A stretch of 47,663 nt of DNA, from the NCBI GenBank assembly GCA_002786715.1, contig PCTW01000043.1:124628-172290 (forward strand). Reading direction: 5' to 3'. Within the stretch, counting starts at the first letter, position 1, and every line of letters starts with the position of its first letter. Position numbers and translations under genes: made by a program. Shown in pieces: positions 8,890 through 16,691 of this stretch. Source of the stretch: Bdellovibrio sp. CG22_combo_CG10-13_8_21_14_all_39_27. Its GTDB lineage: Bacteria; Bdellovibrionota; Bacteriovoracia; Bacteriovoracales; Bacteriovoracaceae. Under the pieces are notes generated by a model. The model saw nothing but the letters and a program-made list of their open reading frames with translations, searched no databases and was not told the DNA's origin.

Positions 8890-9330
8890 ATGCTGGCCCG
8901 TTTAGATCAAGAAAGATTTCCCCACTTAATGCCGGATGCATGGAGAACGAATCTTACAGATTTGCTTCATCAGAACTATGAAACTCAATGTGTAGAGTTT
9001 GGTAAGTATTTTGAATGCTACGGTCTCACTTATCCAAATGAACTTTTATTGGCCGTTTCACTGCTCGATAATAATGATCCGAATGCCATACCAGTTACCT
9101 ATTTAGCGAGTAGTGATTTAACCGAAAAATCTAATTCGGAAAAAATTTTTGATTCTATGATTGATTCGATTGGACTTTTTTTAGATCAATATTTCAGTAA
9201 TCCAGATTGGGATGATTACGAATCAAACTGGAATGAAGTACAATACAAGGGAACAACATTTTTCTACTCTGTTTCCCGAGACAATATAAAACTGACTCTT
9301 GAAGCTGATCGCCTATTAAATGAAGAATAA
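8890..9330 (+). CDS. Hypothetical acidic protein
   Basis: A 146-residue acidic soluble protein. No signal peptide, membrane segment or family that I can name. The start ATG is preceded by GAGAGG at proper spacing. It stands alone on the plus strand and ends at a strong bidirectional hairpin terminator (9331-9360) shared with the convergent H1-like gene. Confidence 0.65.
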   Translation: MLARLDQERFPHLMPDAWRTNLTDLLHQNYETQCVEFGKYFECYGLTYPNELLLAVSLLDNNDPNAIPVTYLASSDLTEKSNSEKIFDSMIDSIGLFLDQYFSNPDWDDYESNWNEVQYKGTTFFYSVSRDNIKLTLEADRLLNEE

Positions 9331-9360
9331 AAAAAAGAGGATCAAATGATCCTCTTTTTT
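9331..9360. terminator. Bidirectional intrinsic terminator
   Basis: Perfect 8-bp stem AGAGGATC/GATCCTCT with an AAAT loop (9336-9355), preceded by an A-run and followed by a T-run, so it can stop transcription from both sides. It separates the convergent gene at 8890 from the H1-like gene. Confidence 0.9.
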
Positions 9361-9382
9361 TATCTATTTTTTTAATTACTCA

Positions 9383-10501
9383 TTAATCTTCGTAAAGAGA
9401 TTTGCCTTTGAAGTTTTCAACAGAGATATCTGCATCATCATCAACTAAATCTTCATCCGCATCTTCAAATGAATCTTCAGTGGCTTCAATGTCCATCTCT
9501 TTAAGAACACTGTAGAATGATTTTTCATCAGCGAGATCGGAGAGAATATTTTCAATTACTTTTGAAGGATATTTTTTTACTAAGTCTTCAATAAAGGCTT
9601 GAAGTTTTCCTTCTGAAATAAGTGTTTGCTTCTTTTTGATATCTTTCCAACTCTTGATGTAGTGGTAACGGCAATAACCAGAAGTTGTTGCAGGATTGTC
9701 ACATCCCTTCTCTAAACATTCATCAAGTTCGTTGGGAATGAGGTTAATACTACGGATACCTTCAAAAATTTCTCTTAAAGAAAATTCTTCTGTTAATCCT
9801 AATACTTCTTCTTTTAAAATTTCGCGAAGTTCGCGTTCTGCTTTTTCGATTTTGCGTCCAGATGGCTTGCTGTCGTAGATAAAATCTTCAACAATATCAT
9901 CCTCTTCTTCGTAAGCTTTTTTTCCACCTTTTTTCTTAGAAGATGAAGCATGCTTCTTGAAATACTCTTCATCATCTTCGTCGTCTTCTTCAGTGCTTCT
10001 CTTCGTTGAAACTTCTTCTTCGTCTTCAAGCTCATCATCTAAGAGCATATCTTCATCATCAAGATCGTCCTCTTGATTCTTCTTACCTTTTTTCTTTGGT
10101 TCAGCTTTTGGAGCTTTCGCGGGCTTTGCAGCCTTTGGCGCTTTTTCAGCTTTAGGAGCTTTTGCAACTTTCGCAGGCTTCGCTGCCTTTGGCGCTTTTT
10201 CTGCTTTAGGAGCTTTTACCGCCTTCGCAGGTTTTGCAGCCTTTGGCGCTTTCTCTGCCTTAGCAGCCTTTGCTGCCTTCGCAGGTTTTGCAGCCTTAAC
10301 TGGTTTCGCTGCTTTTACAGCCTTAGCTTTTACTTCTTTTTTTGCAGGAGTTTTTTTCGCAGGCGCCGCTTTTTTAGAAGCTGCTTTTTTCGCAGGAGCT
10401 TTTGCCGCTTTTTTTGCTGCTGGTTTCTTTTCTGCTTTTTTGGCAGCAGGTTTCGCAGTTTTTTTAGCCGCAGGCTTGGCCTGTTTCTTCTTAGTCGCCA
10501 T
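9383..10501 (-). CDS. Histone H1-like Lys/Ala/Pro-rich protein with C-terminal zinc-site domain
   Basis: A 372-residue chimera-like protein. Residues 1-140 are almost only Lys, Ala and Pro, like bacterial histone H1 homologues, and include three 18-residue repeats (81-134, core KAEKAPKAAKPAK). Residues 142-210 are a strongly acidic Asp/Glu tract with Lys patches. The C-terminal third is a folded-looking domain containing C-x4-C-x9-C-x2-H (C262, C267, C277, H280; GYCRYH), a likely zinc site. The start is ATG at 10501 with TTGGAG upstream, rather than 10531. DNA compaction is expected from the basic tail; the role of the C-terminal domain is unknown. Confidence 0.8.
   Translation of the reverse strand: MATKKKQAKPAAKKTAKPAAKKAEKKPAAKKAAKAPAKKAASKKAAPAKKTPAKKEVKAKAVKAAKPVKAAKPAKAAKAAKAEKAPKAAKPAKAVKAPKAEKAPKAAKPAKVAKAPKAEKAPKAAKPAKAPKAEPKKKGKKNQEDDLDDEDMLLDDELEDEEEVSTKRSTEEDDEDDEEYFKKHASSSKKKGGKKAYEEEDDIVEDFIYDSKPSGRKIEKAERELREILKEEVLGLTEEFSLREIFEGIRSINLIPNELDECLEKGCDNPATTSGYCRYHYIKSWKDIKKKQTLISEGKLQAFIEDLVKKYPSKVIENILSDLADEKSFYSVLKEMDIEATEDSFEDADEDLVDDDADISVENFKGKSLYED
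10100..10261 (-). repeat. Three 54-bp in-frame tandem repeats
   Basis: Three consecutive copies of a 54-bp unit encode the 18-residue KAEKAPKAAKPAK-type repeats of the H1-like protein. The copies differ at a few bases. Copy number could vary by recombination or replication slippage without breaking the frame. Confidence 0.85.
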
Positions 10502-10606
10502 ACCGATGTTCTCCAATATTTTTTTGAGCAATCAAATACCCACTTTATTTAGATACAATTTCGTTCCCATTAGCTACCAAATCTCAGCAATTTAGGCAAA
10601 CTCTAG

Positions 10607-11746
10607 TTAGCGAACTTCTTTAAATTCATTAGCAGCGATAACGAGTCGTTGCACTTCTGAAGTTCCCTCATAAATTTCTGTGATCTTAGCGTCTCTGAAG
10701 TAGCGCTCACAAGGGAATTCCTTGGTATAACCATTGCCACCTAAGACTTGAATTGCCTTCGTTGTAATCCACATAGCGGCTTCTGAAGCAAAAACTTTTG
10801 CCTGAGCAGCCTCTTTTCCATAACTTTCGCCATTGTCTTTTTTCCAGCTGGCACTTGCGATCAAAAGGCGCGATGCAGCTAACTTTGTCGACATATCGGC
10901 AATTACAAATTGAATGGCCTGCAGGTCACTAATTGGTTTTCCGAATTGAACTCTCTCGGTGGCGTATTTTCTTGCGTAGCGAAACGCCGCTTCGCCAATT
11001 CCGAGGGCCTGAGAAGCAATACCAATCCGACCACCATCCAATGTGGCAAGGCCAATACTGAAACCTTTTTCCATTTTTCCGAGCAAGTTTTCTTTAGGTA
11101 TCTTCACTTTTTCAAGCACGATCTGAGTTGTTGAAGATCCTTTAATTCCTAATTTATCTTCTTCTTTCATCACTTGAAATCCAGGAGTGGAAGTTTCAAC
11201 AATAAAACATGACATTCCTTTGTGATCTTCAGTCTTTCTGGTTTTCGCAAAAACGATGGCAAGCTTTGCTTCTTTACCATTAGTGATCCAATTTTTAGTG
11301 CCATTGATTTCCCAATGATCGCCACGGTCTTCTGCATATGTCGTTAATGAAGCCGCATCAGATCCGGCATTCGGCTCACTTAAACAAAAACAACCAATCC
11401 ACTCACCACTGGCAAGCTTGGGAAGATATTTTTTCTTTTGGTCTTCAGTTCCGTAATGAATGATAGGCCAAGACGCAAGAGAAGAGTGAGCTGAAACCAA
11501 AACCCCAGTCGAGGCACAAGATCGCGACAACTCTTCAACGATGATGGAATAAGACATATAGTCCATGCCTGAACCACCGTATTCTTCAGGAATAAAAATC
11601 CCCATAAATCCATTCTCAGCAAGTTTTGCCACTAAGGACTCAGGAATTTTCCCCTTATGATCAATCTCGGCTGCGATTGGTGCAACTTCCGAGTCTGAAA
11701 ACTTAGCTGCCATATCTCTAATTTCTTTGTATTGCGGATCTAACAT
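10607..11746 (-). CDS. Short-chain acyl-CoA dehydrogenase
   Basis: A 379-residue FAD-dependent acyl-CoA dehydrogenase of butyryl-CoA type. FAD/substrate-site signatures are present (CFCLSEPNAGSDAASL, WITNG), and the catalytic Glu is E360 in YEGTSEVQRLVIA, the position used by short-chain enzymes. It oxidises acyl-CoA to trans-2-enoyl-CoA and passes electrons to an ETF not encoded here. ATG at 11746 follows a GGAAG Shine-Dalgarno and lies 17 nt after the crotonase stop, so hbd-type dehydrogenase, crotonase and this gene form one operon. Chain-length preference is inferred from the family. Confidence 0.95.
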   Translation of the reverse strand: MLDPQYKEIRDMAAKFSDSEVAPIAAEIDHKGKIPESLVAKLAENGFMGIFIPEEYGGSGMDYMSYSIIVEELSRSCASTGVLVSAHSSLASWPIIHYGTEDQKKKYLPKLASGEWIGCFCLSEPNAGSDAASLTTYAEDRGDHWEINGTKNWITNGKEAKLAIVFAKTRKTEDHKGMSCFIVETSTPGFQVMKEEDKLGIKGSSTTQIVLEKVKIPKENLLGKMEKGFSIGLATLDGGRIGIASQALGIGEAAFRYARKYATERVQFGKPISDLQAIQFVIADMSTKLAASRLLIASASWKKDNGESYGKEAAQAKVFASEAAMWITTKAIQVLGGNGYTKEFPCERYFRDAKITEIYEGTSEVQRLVIAANEFKEVR

Positions 11747-11763
11747 ATATCTTCCTTTAAAAA

Positions 11764-12570
11764 TTAATTACCTTTAAATTCGGGTGCTCTTTTTTCCATA
11801 AATGCCTTAGTTCCTTCTTTCATATCATTGGAACCAAAAACGGCAGAGAATTGATCAAGTTCACAACTGAGACCTTCGGCAACAGTAAGATCAACGCCAT
11901 CGTTGATCACCCTTTTACTCAAAGAAACGGCCAGAGGAGAATTGGTTGCGATTTGAGCTAACATTTTTTTAGCAGCTACCAACATGCTTTCCTTGTCTTC
12001 AAAAACTTGATTCACCAGACCTCGTGAAACAGCTTCATCAATTTTGACATTGCGACCAGTATAGATCAGCTCGCGAGCAACGTTGCGTCCCACGATACGA
12101 GAAAGTCTTTGAGTTCCTCCGAATCCTGGAATCAATCCCAATTTAACTTCAGGCTGACCAAACATGGCAGTCTTCGTGGCAAAAATAAAATCGCAGCTCA
12201 TGGCCATTTCACAACCACCACCGAGAGCAAATCCATTGACACAGGCGATGACTGGTATAGGCAACTTTTCAAACAACATCGTCACTTCTTGCCCCATGGC
12301 CCCAAAAGCTCTCGCTTCTGAAACTGACATGGAACTCATTCCAGCGATGTCAGCACCCGCGATAAAAGCTTTTTCACCGGCGCCAGTTAGGATTAAACCT
12401 TTCAATGAAAAGTTCTTATCCTCATTTAAAATATGAGAGAGCAAGTCGCGAAGTTCGCTAATAACTTCTGAATTAAGCGCATTTAATTTAGCTTCACGAT
12501 TAATTGTGATGACGCCAATTCCTTGTTCAACTTCTAATGAAATCGTTTGGTATTTATTGCTTATAAACAT
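11764..12570 (-). CDS. Enoyl-CoA hydratase (crotonase)
   Basis: A 268-residue crotonase that hydrates 2-enoyl-CoA to 3-hydroxyacyl-CoA. Both acid/base glutamates are visible, Glu121 (FALGGGCEMAM) and Glu141 (FGQPEVKLGLIPG), as is the oxyanion-hole loop KAFIAGADIAGM. The start is ATG at 12570 with GAGGG upstream, inside the last codons of the 3-hydroxyacyl-CoA dehydrogenase gene (17-bp overlap), pointing to translational coupling. A longer reading from 12615 would overlap its neighbour further and lacks family sequence at the N-terminus. Confidence 0.95.
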   Translation of the reverse strand: MFISNKYQTISLEVEQGIGVITINREAKLNALNSEVISELRDLLSHILNEDKNFSLKGLILTGAGEKAFIAGADIAGMSSMSVSEARAFGAMGQEVTMLFEKLPIPVIACVNGFALGGGCEMAMSCDFIFATKTAMFGQPEVKLGLIPGFGGTQRLSRIVGRNVARELIYTGRNVKIDEAVSRGLVNQVFEDKESMLVAAKKMLAQIATNSPLAVSLSKRVINDGVDLTVAEGLSCELDQFSAVFGSNDMKEGTKAFMEKRAPEFKGN

Positions 12571-13411
12571 AAAACCCTCTTCCACTTTTTCGTCCCATTC
12601 TACCGGCGAGAACATACTTCTTTAACAACGGACAGGCCCTGTATTTTGAATCACCAAGTCCCTCGTGAAGAACTTCCATAATGGCCAAACAAGTATCCAA
12701 GCCAATAAAATCTGCAAGCTCAAGCGGACCCATTGGTTGATTACACCCAAGCTTCATACCGATATCGATATCTTCAACTGAAGCCACACCCTCATAGTGA
12801 GCGTAAATCGCTTCATTAATCATCGGCATGAGAATGCGATTGATCGCAAATCCTGCAACATCATTAACTTTGATAAAAGTCTTACCCATTTTTTTCGAGA
12901 CTTCCTCAACAGTAGTAAAAACTTCGTCGCTCGTCTCTAGGCCTCGAATCCCTTCTACCAATTTCATCACCGGGACCGGGTTCATGAAATGCATTCCAGC
13001 GACGGCCTGAGGACGCTTGGTTTGGGCAGCAATTTCAGTGATTGAAATAGAAGATGTGTTTGTGGCCAAAATCGCCGAAGGCTTGGCAATGGCATCAAGA
13101 TTTTTAAAGATCTCGAATTTTATTTTTTTATTCTCAGTCGCTGCTTCGATTATCAAATCGCAATCAGCCAGACCTTTCATGTCTGGGGTAATTGAAAGAT
13201 TGGCCATGGTTTGATCCATATGATCTTGTGCCCACTTTCCCTTCTCAAGGCCCTTGGCCATTTGCTTTTTAATGAAGTCCAAACCCTTTTCAAGCGACTC
13301 TGGAAAAGCATCGAACATGATGGTTTGAAAGCCATTTTGGGCCGAGACTTGGGCAATTCCGCGCCCCATTTGACCAGCACCAATAATCCCTACTTTTTTT
13401 ACGCTTTGCAT
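12554..13411 (-). CDS. 3-hydroxybutyryl-CoA dehydrogenase
   Basis: A 285-residue NAD-dependent 3-hydroxyacyl-CoA dehydrogenase, the usual length for Hbd. It has the Rossmann motif GIIGAGQMG (8-16), Ser of TNTSSISITE (about 120), catalytic His141 (AGMHFMNPVPVMKLVE) and Asn191 (GFAINRILMPMINE). The start is ATG at 13411 with CGGAG upstream; the 63 extra codons of the longer frame are non-homologous leader. It is first in the operon with crotonase and acyl-CoA dehydrogenase and divergent from rpsT. Confidence 0.95.
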   Translation of the reverse strand: MQSVKKVGIIGAGQMGRGIAQVSAQNGFQTIMFDAFPESLEKGLDFIKKQMAKGLEKGKWAQDHMDQTMANLSITPDMKGLADCDLIIEAATENKKIKFEIFKNLDAIAKPSAILATNTSSISITEIAAQTKRPQAVAGMHFMNPVPVMKLVEGIRGLETSDEVFTTVEEVSKKMGKTFIKVNDVAGFAINRILMPMINEAIYAHYEGVASVEDIDIGMKLGCNQPMGPLELADFIGLDTCLAIMEVLHEGLGDSKYRACPLLKKYVLAGRMGRKSGRGFYVYKQ

Positions 13412-13490
13412 AAAAAGACACTCCGTTGAATGAAAGATATTAAAACTCGGGCATTTTAAGGCAGGGGGAGCCCCTTTATCAAATAAAACC

Positions 13491-13519
13491 TTGCCAAATT
13501 TAGCGCTGTGATTTAAAAA
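13491..13519 (+). promoter_or_regulatory. Possible rpsT promoter
   Basis: TTGCCA at 13491-13496 and TAAAAA at 13514-13519 with a 17-bp spacer make a plausible sigma-70-type promoter for rpsT. The -10 box is weak; this is a guess from spacing and position. Confidence 0.35.
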
Positions 13520-13544
13520 TCCAAGACTAATTTGGACAATACGT

Positions 13545-13569
13545 AACAGCTTGAGAAGTTTGAGCTGTT
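13545..13569 (+). promoter_or_regulatory. Hairpin in the rpsT 5' leader
   Basis: AACAGCT (13545-13551) and AGCTGTT (13563-13569) form a 7-bp stem with an 11-nt loop, ending only 4 nt before the GAGAGGAG Shine-Dalgarno of rpsT. S20 represses its own translation in Escherichia coli; a similar role here is inference. Confidence 0.45.
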
Positions 13570-13586
13570 TAACGAGAGGAGTTGTT

Positions 13587-13847
13587 GTGGCAAACCACAA
13601 GTCGGCAGAAAAAAGAGCACGTCAAACAATTAAGAAAAACGCTTTAAACAGAAGCAGATCTTCAATTGTAACTACAGTTGTTAAGAAAGTAAGAACAGCC
13701 ATTACTGAAGGTAATAAAGCTGAAGCCCAAAAGCTACTTCCAGAAGCACAGAAATTAATCAACCGTCTTGCAAAGACTGGCGTGATTAAAAAAGAAACAG
13801 CTTCTCGCAAGACTTCTCGCTTAGCTTCTCAAGTTCAAAAATTATAA
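13587..13847 (+). CDS. rpsT: 30S ribosomal protein S20
   Basis: An 86-residue, very basic protein matching S20 throughout: N-terminal ANHKSAEKRARQ, long helices, and the C-terminal motif with TGVIKKETASRKTSRLA. It binds 16S rRNA in the body of the small subunit. The start is GTG at 13587, chosen because the mature sequence begins there and GAGAGGAG lies 5 nt upstream. Monocistronic, with a leader hairpin in front and a strong terminator behind. The usual neighbour holA is present but convergent. Confidence 0.97.
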   Translation: MANHKSAEKRARQTIKKNALNRSRSSIVTTVVKKVRTAITEGNKAEAQKLLPEAQKLINRLAKTGVIKKETASRKTSRLASQVQKL

Positions 13848-13868
13848 TTTCTCGTAAAGAGTAATCAT

Positions 13869-13899
13869 AAAAAAGCCCTCATACGTGAGGGCTTTTTTT
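13869..13899. terminator. Bidirectional intrinsic terminator after rpsT
   Basis: Seven-bp stem GCCCTCA/TGAGGGC (13875-13892) with a TACG loop, flanked by an A-run on the left and a T-run on the right. It can end rpsT transcripts and also those of the convergent holA. Confidence 0.9.
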
Positions 13900-13901
13900 A
13901 T

Positions 13902-14858
13902 TTATACATGAAGGGGATGCCATCGATTCCGCATCAATTGCATTATCATCGAATCTTTTCTTTTTGCATGAATTACCATCTGAGACATAAATTCTAATTC
14001 ACTAGTTAATTCATAAGGCTTCCAAAGTTTAGCATGCGCCTCAATCTCTTTGTCGTACTTTGAAGGTTTAGCCTTGGCTTGAACATAAGATGGGTCAAGC
14101 AATTTGCCGACATGTTTTTCCATGAAAGAAAAAAGAGAAATGAGCTCATCAAATTCTGGCTGTGACCTCTCTAGTGTTGCTAAAAAATGATGGCGATGCT
14201 TAGAACCAAATAAGGTGGCCAATTCAAAATGATCTAAGCGATGCATAGAAACTGCCCGATGGACAAGATGCATATCATGAATCTTGAGAGAGCCAGACTC
14301 TAACGCTAAATTTTTAAGGGCCTGAACATAGTCACCTGTTTCAAATGGCACGTTATCCAACAAGAAATTAAAGACGTCATAGGAGAGGTCAAAGCCCATT
14401 TCATCGCAGAGAAACTGTAGAACTTTACGAGATTCCCAAAAGCGAGGAGCTTCCAGCTGAATAGCAGTCACCTTGTCATGATTCTTAAATTCATCCCAAT
14501 GTTTAGAGGAAGATTGAAAACACAAAACAATCAAACGATCTTGAAAGTAGGCCTCATTCTCTAACAAGAAAGTTTTACTCTCTTTAGGCATTTGGTCTGC
14601 AAGTAAAACCATCCCTGGCTTATTATCTCCAAACAGTCCTATATTAATCCAATTCTCTTCAATCCAATTTACTGTGAGCTCGTTGCCCAGTTGAACTTCA
14701 AAAGTCCCTCCCTCAATCCAATGATGAGGAATTTTTCTCAAGAAGAGGCGTTCAAAAAAGGGATCAGGAGAGAGGAATGCAAAGATTCCTTTCTGTCCTT
14801 CATCGATAAGATTTGATCTTGCTCGGGCAAGGTCCCAAGGCAAAAATTTAGAAAACAT
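13902..14858 (-). CDS. holA: Probable DNA polymerase III subunit delta
   Basis: A 318-residue protein of the size and weak pattern of HolA, the clamp-loader delta subunit: an N-terminal RecQ/AAA-like half without Walker motifs, a segment like ENEAYFQDRLIVLCF, and a helical C-terminal collar (about 190-318). The sequence signal is weak, as is normal for delta. Context supports it: its start overlaps the end of lptE by 11 bp (the lptE-holA pair is conserved in proteobacteria) and rpsT is next. ATG at 14858 has GGAAG upstream. Assignment rests partly on synteny. Confidence 0.72.
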   Translation of the reverse strand: MFSKFLPWDLARARSNLIDEGQKGIFAFLSPDPFFERLFLRKIPHHWIEGGTFEVQLGNELTVNWIEENWINIGLFGDNKPGMVLLADQMPKESKTFLLENEAYFQDRLIVLCFQSSSKHWDEFKNHDKVTAIQLEAPRFWESRKVLQFLCDEMGFDLSYDVFNFLLDNVPFETGDYVQALKNLALESGSLKIHDMHLVHRAVSMHRLDHFELATLFGSKHRHHFLATLERSQPEFDELISLFSFMEKHVGKLLDPSYVQAKAKPSKYDKEIEAHAKLWKPYELTSELEFMSQMVIHAKRKDSMIMQLMRNRWHPLHV

Positions 14859-15528
14859 TGAGTATGACTTCCTTAAATTTCAAGGCTCCCGTTTTGGCAA
14901 GCTCTTGCACTGAACGCTCAAAGTTAGCCTTTGATTTTGTTGAATTGGTCAGACCTTCATCGTCTGAATTTTCAGTTTCTTTCACAACCCTGTCATAGGA
15001 ACCATCAAGAGTTATCGTTTGATTGAAAACGATTTTGGGATGCTTTTGGATTTGTTGAGAGAGAGGATTTGAAATCAATTTCATCTCTTCAAAAGTAGGG
15101 TCCTTGATCAGAACGATTTGAAGCGTCAGCTGATAAGTCGTCGTTCTTGGGACGTAAAATTCCTGACGATTGCCAATTGAAGATTTGAGTTGAGAGTCTG
15201 TGAAAACCGTAGATGTTGTTTTATTCAATTCTGAAAGTCTCGGCTTTGATCGAACGATGCCAATCAACATTGCATCTCCTCGACGACTCTCGCCGGGGTA
15301 AATCTTAAGCTTGGGGTAAGCCGATAAAACTTGAGTAAATTCTCTAGTGAGTGGAGCCGATACATTGGCCAAACTGCTTTCATTCACAAACATAGGAATT
15401 GAAATGGATTGTATATCGTAATCACTGAAAGGGTTTTCATGATGGCGAAAACGATACCCTGCACAAGAAATACAGAATAGTGCAAGGCTTAAAATAAGAA
15501 GATTTGATCGGTTAATCATTGTCTTCAC
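14848..15528 (-). CDS. lptE: LptE-like LPS-assembly lipoprotein
   Basis: A 226-residue lipoprotein with lipobox CIS-C (Cys22) followed by AGYRF, the family's typical start, then a segment with ISIPMFVNES and LTREFTQVL, matching LptE. LptE plugs the LptD barrel that inserts LPS into the outer membrane. The start is GTG at 15528 or ATG at 15519; neither has a clear Shine-Dalgarno. It overlaps holA downstream and diverges from the DUF721 gene. Length is slightly above average, with a Ser/Asp/Asn-rich insert near residues 185-205. Confidence 0.82.
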   Translation of the reverse strand: MKTMINRSNLLILSLALFCISCAGYRFRHHENPFSDYDIQSISIPMFVNESSLANVSAPLTREFTQVLSAYPKLKIYPGESRRGDAMLIGIVRSKPRLSELNKTTSTVFTDSQLKSSIGNRQEFYVPRTTTYQLTLQIVLIKDPTFEEMKLISNPLSQQIQKHPKIVFNQTITLDGSYDRVVKETENSDDEGLTNSTKSKANFERSVQELAKTGALKFKEVILNVF

Positions 15529-15595
15529 TATAAATTGAAAAATTGCAGTAGCCTAGTCTTGCTTATATCTTTTCACGCTGATTAAATGGCACTCT

Positions 15596-16132
15596 ATGAT
15601 GAAAAAACTATCGAATTTATTAGAAAGCCAGGGTTATAACCCACGCCAAACTGATGAAGGACCTCGATATTCTTCCAAAAAATCGGCTCCTGGAATTCCC
15701 TTTGATTTTTTTTCACTTGTCGCAGAATGGCCCAATATTGTGGGCAAAGAGATGAGTTCTCACACGTTACCCCTCAAAAACGTAGGTAAAACATTAACCA
15801 TTTTGAGTGATCATCCAGCCTACTCACAAAGTCTCAAACTTCTAGAAAATATGTTGATTGAAAAAATTGAAAAGATTTTCCCTTCGCTCTTAGGCAAGAT
15901 GACGAAGATTCATTTTCAAGTGAATTCACAATTTTTTAAAGAAACGAAAACAGCTTACCAGAACCATATGCCGATGAAAGTTGAACAAAAAGAAGAAAAA
16001 CAAATTCTTCATCCCCAATCACCTCAATATAAAGAGCTTGTTCACATGGCAGATTTGGTTCTTAAAGAAGTGGAAGATCCTGAAATAAAAAAAAGACTGA
16101 CATCCCTCTTTATTCAAATGAAGTTACAGTAA
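15596..16132 (+). CDS. DUF721 (DciA-like) protein
   Basis: A 178-residue protein with a DUF721 domain at about 30-120: FSLVAEWPNIVGKEMSSHTLP, then a KNVGKTLTILSDHPAYSQSLK strand region. DUF721 includes DciA, a replicative-helicase operator that replaces DnaC in many bacteria. The linker around 125-150 is charged. Two ATG codons start it at 15596. It diverges from lptE, and its 3' end overlaps the convergent methyltransferase gene by 23 bp. The helicase-loading role is inferred from the family. Confidence 0.75.
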   Translation: MMKKLSNLLESQGYNPRQTDEGPRYSSKKSAPGIPFDFFSLVAEWPNIVGKEMSSHTLPLKNVGKTLTILSDHPAYSQSLKLLENMLIEKIEKIFPSLLGKMTKIHFQVNSQFFKETKTAYQNHMPMKVEQKEEKQILHPQSPQYKELVHMADLVLKEVEDPEIKKRLTSLFIQMKLQ

Positions 16133-16691
16133 TAATTTTAGCTCCAGCAACCTGAGAGTCTTCGAACAGTTTAAGCATCAACAAATGCCCCTCAACCAAA
16201 TCTTTCCAATGCTTCAATGATTCACGACTTAGAAAAAAACCTACACCATCAGGTTTTAACAATTGAAACAATTTAAGGAATTCAATTTGTTCTTTTTCGC
16301 TCCATCTTCTGGCTTTGTCGGTGAGCGGATTTGGATTCGATCTTCCAGTACCCCTTGTAAAATAAGGTGGATTGCTCACGATGCAATCATATTTTCTCTC
16401 GGGTAAAAAATCATGAAATGATTTGTGATGGAATTGAAATTTATGTTGAGGAATCATGGAGTGACAATTCTTTAAGAAGAAATCACTCCATTCTTTTTCG
16501 CAATCGATCGCATCCAAGACTATTCCAACTTCTCGACGAATGAGAATTTCAATGCCGACCACTCCACATCCACATCCTAGATCGAGTAGAGATTGTAGAT
16601 TCATTGACATGGTCTTATGAGTTACATATTTGGCAAGTTCAATTGAGTCTTGTGAAAATGAATAAAACTCTGGTTGCGAGTAATCACTCAC
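16110..16691 (-). CDS. tRNA1(Val) N6-adenine methyltransferase-like protein
   Basis: A 193-residue class I SAM-dependent methyltransferase with motif I LDLGCGCGVVGIE (36-48) and the adenine-N6 motif NPPY (107-110; VSNPPYFTRG). This is the arrangement of TrmN6 (YfiC), which methylates A37 of tRNA-Val. I place the start at GTG 16691, which overlaps the preceding stop as GTGA; ATG at 16727 would add 12 residues but has no Shine-Dalgarno. It is last in the mla-GYF gene run. The family is firm, the RNA target less so. Confidence 0.8.
   Translation of the reverse strand: MSDYSQPEFYSFSQDSIELAKYVTHKTMSMNLQSLLDLGCGCGVVGIEILIRREVGIVLDAIDCEKEWSDFFLKNCHSMIPQHKFQFHHKSFHDFLPERKYDCIVSNPPYFTRGTGRSNPNPLTDKARRWSEKEQIEFLKLFQLLKPDGVGFFLSRESLKHWKDLVEGHLLMLKLFEDSQVAGAKIITVTSFE

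Noticed and set aside
10073-10552. 159-codon plus-strand frame rich in Phe, Arg, Cys and Leu
   Set aside because: Antisense shadow of the Lys/Ala repeats in the H1-like gene; low-complexity composition and no Shine-Dalgarno.
12554-13600. Extra 63-residue N-terminal extension on the 3-hydroxyacyl-CoA dehydrogenase
   Set aside because: ATG 13411 has a Shine-Dalgarno and starts exactly at the conserved N-terminus; the extension runs back across the rpsT leader and into the start of rpsT.
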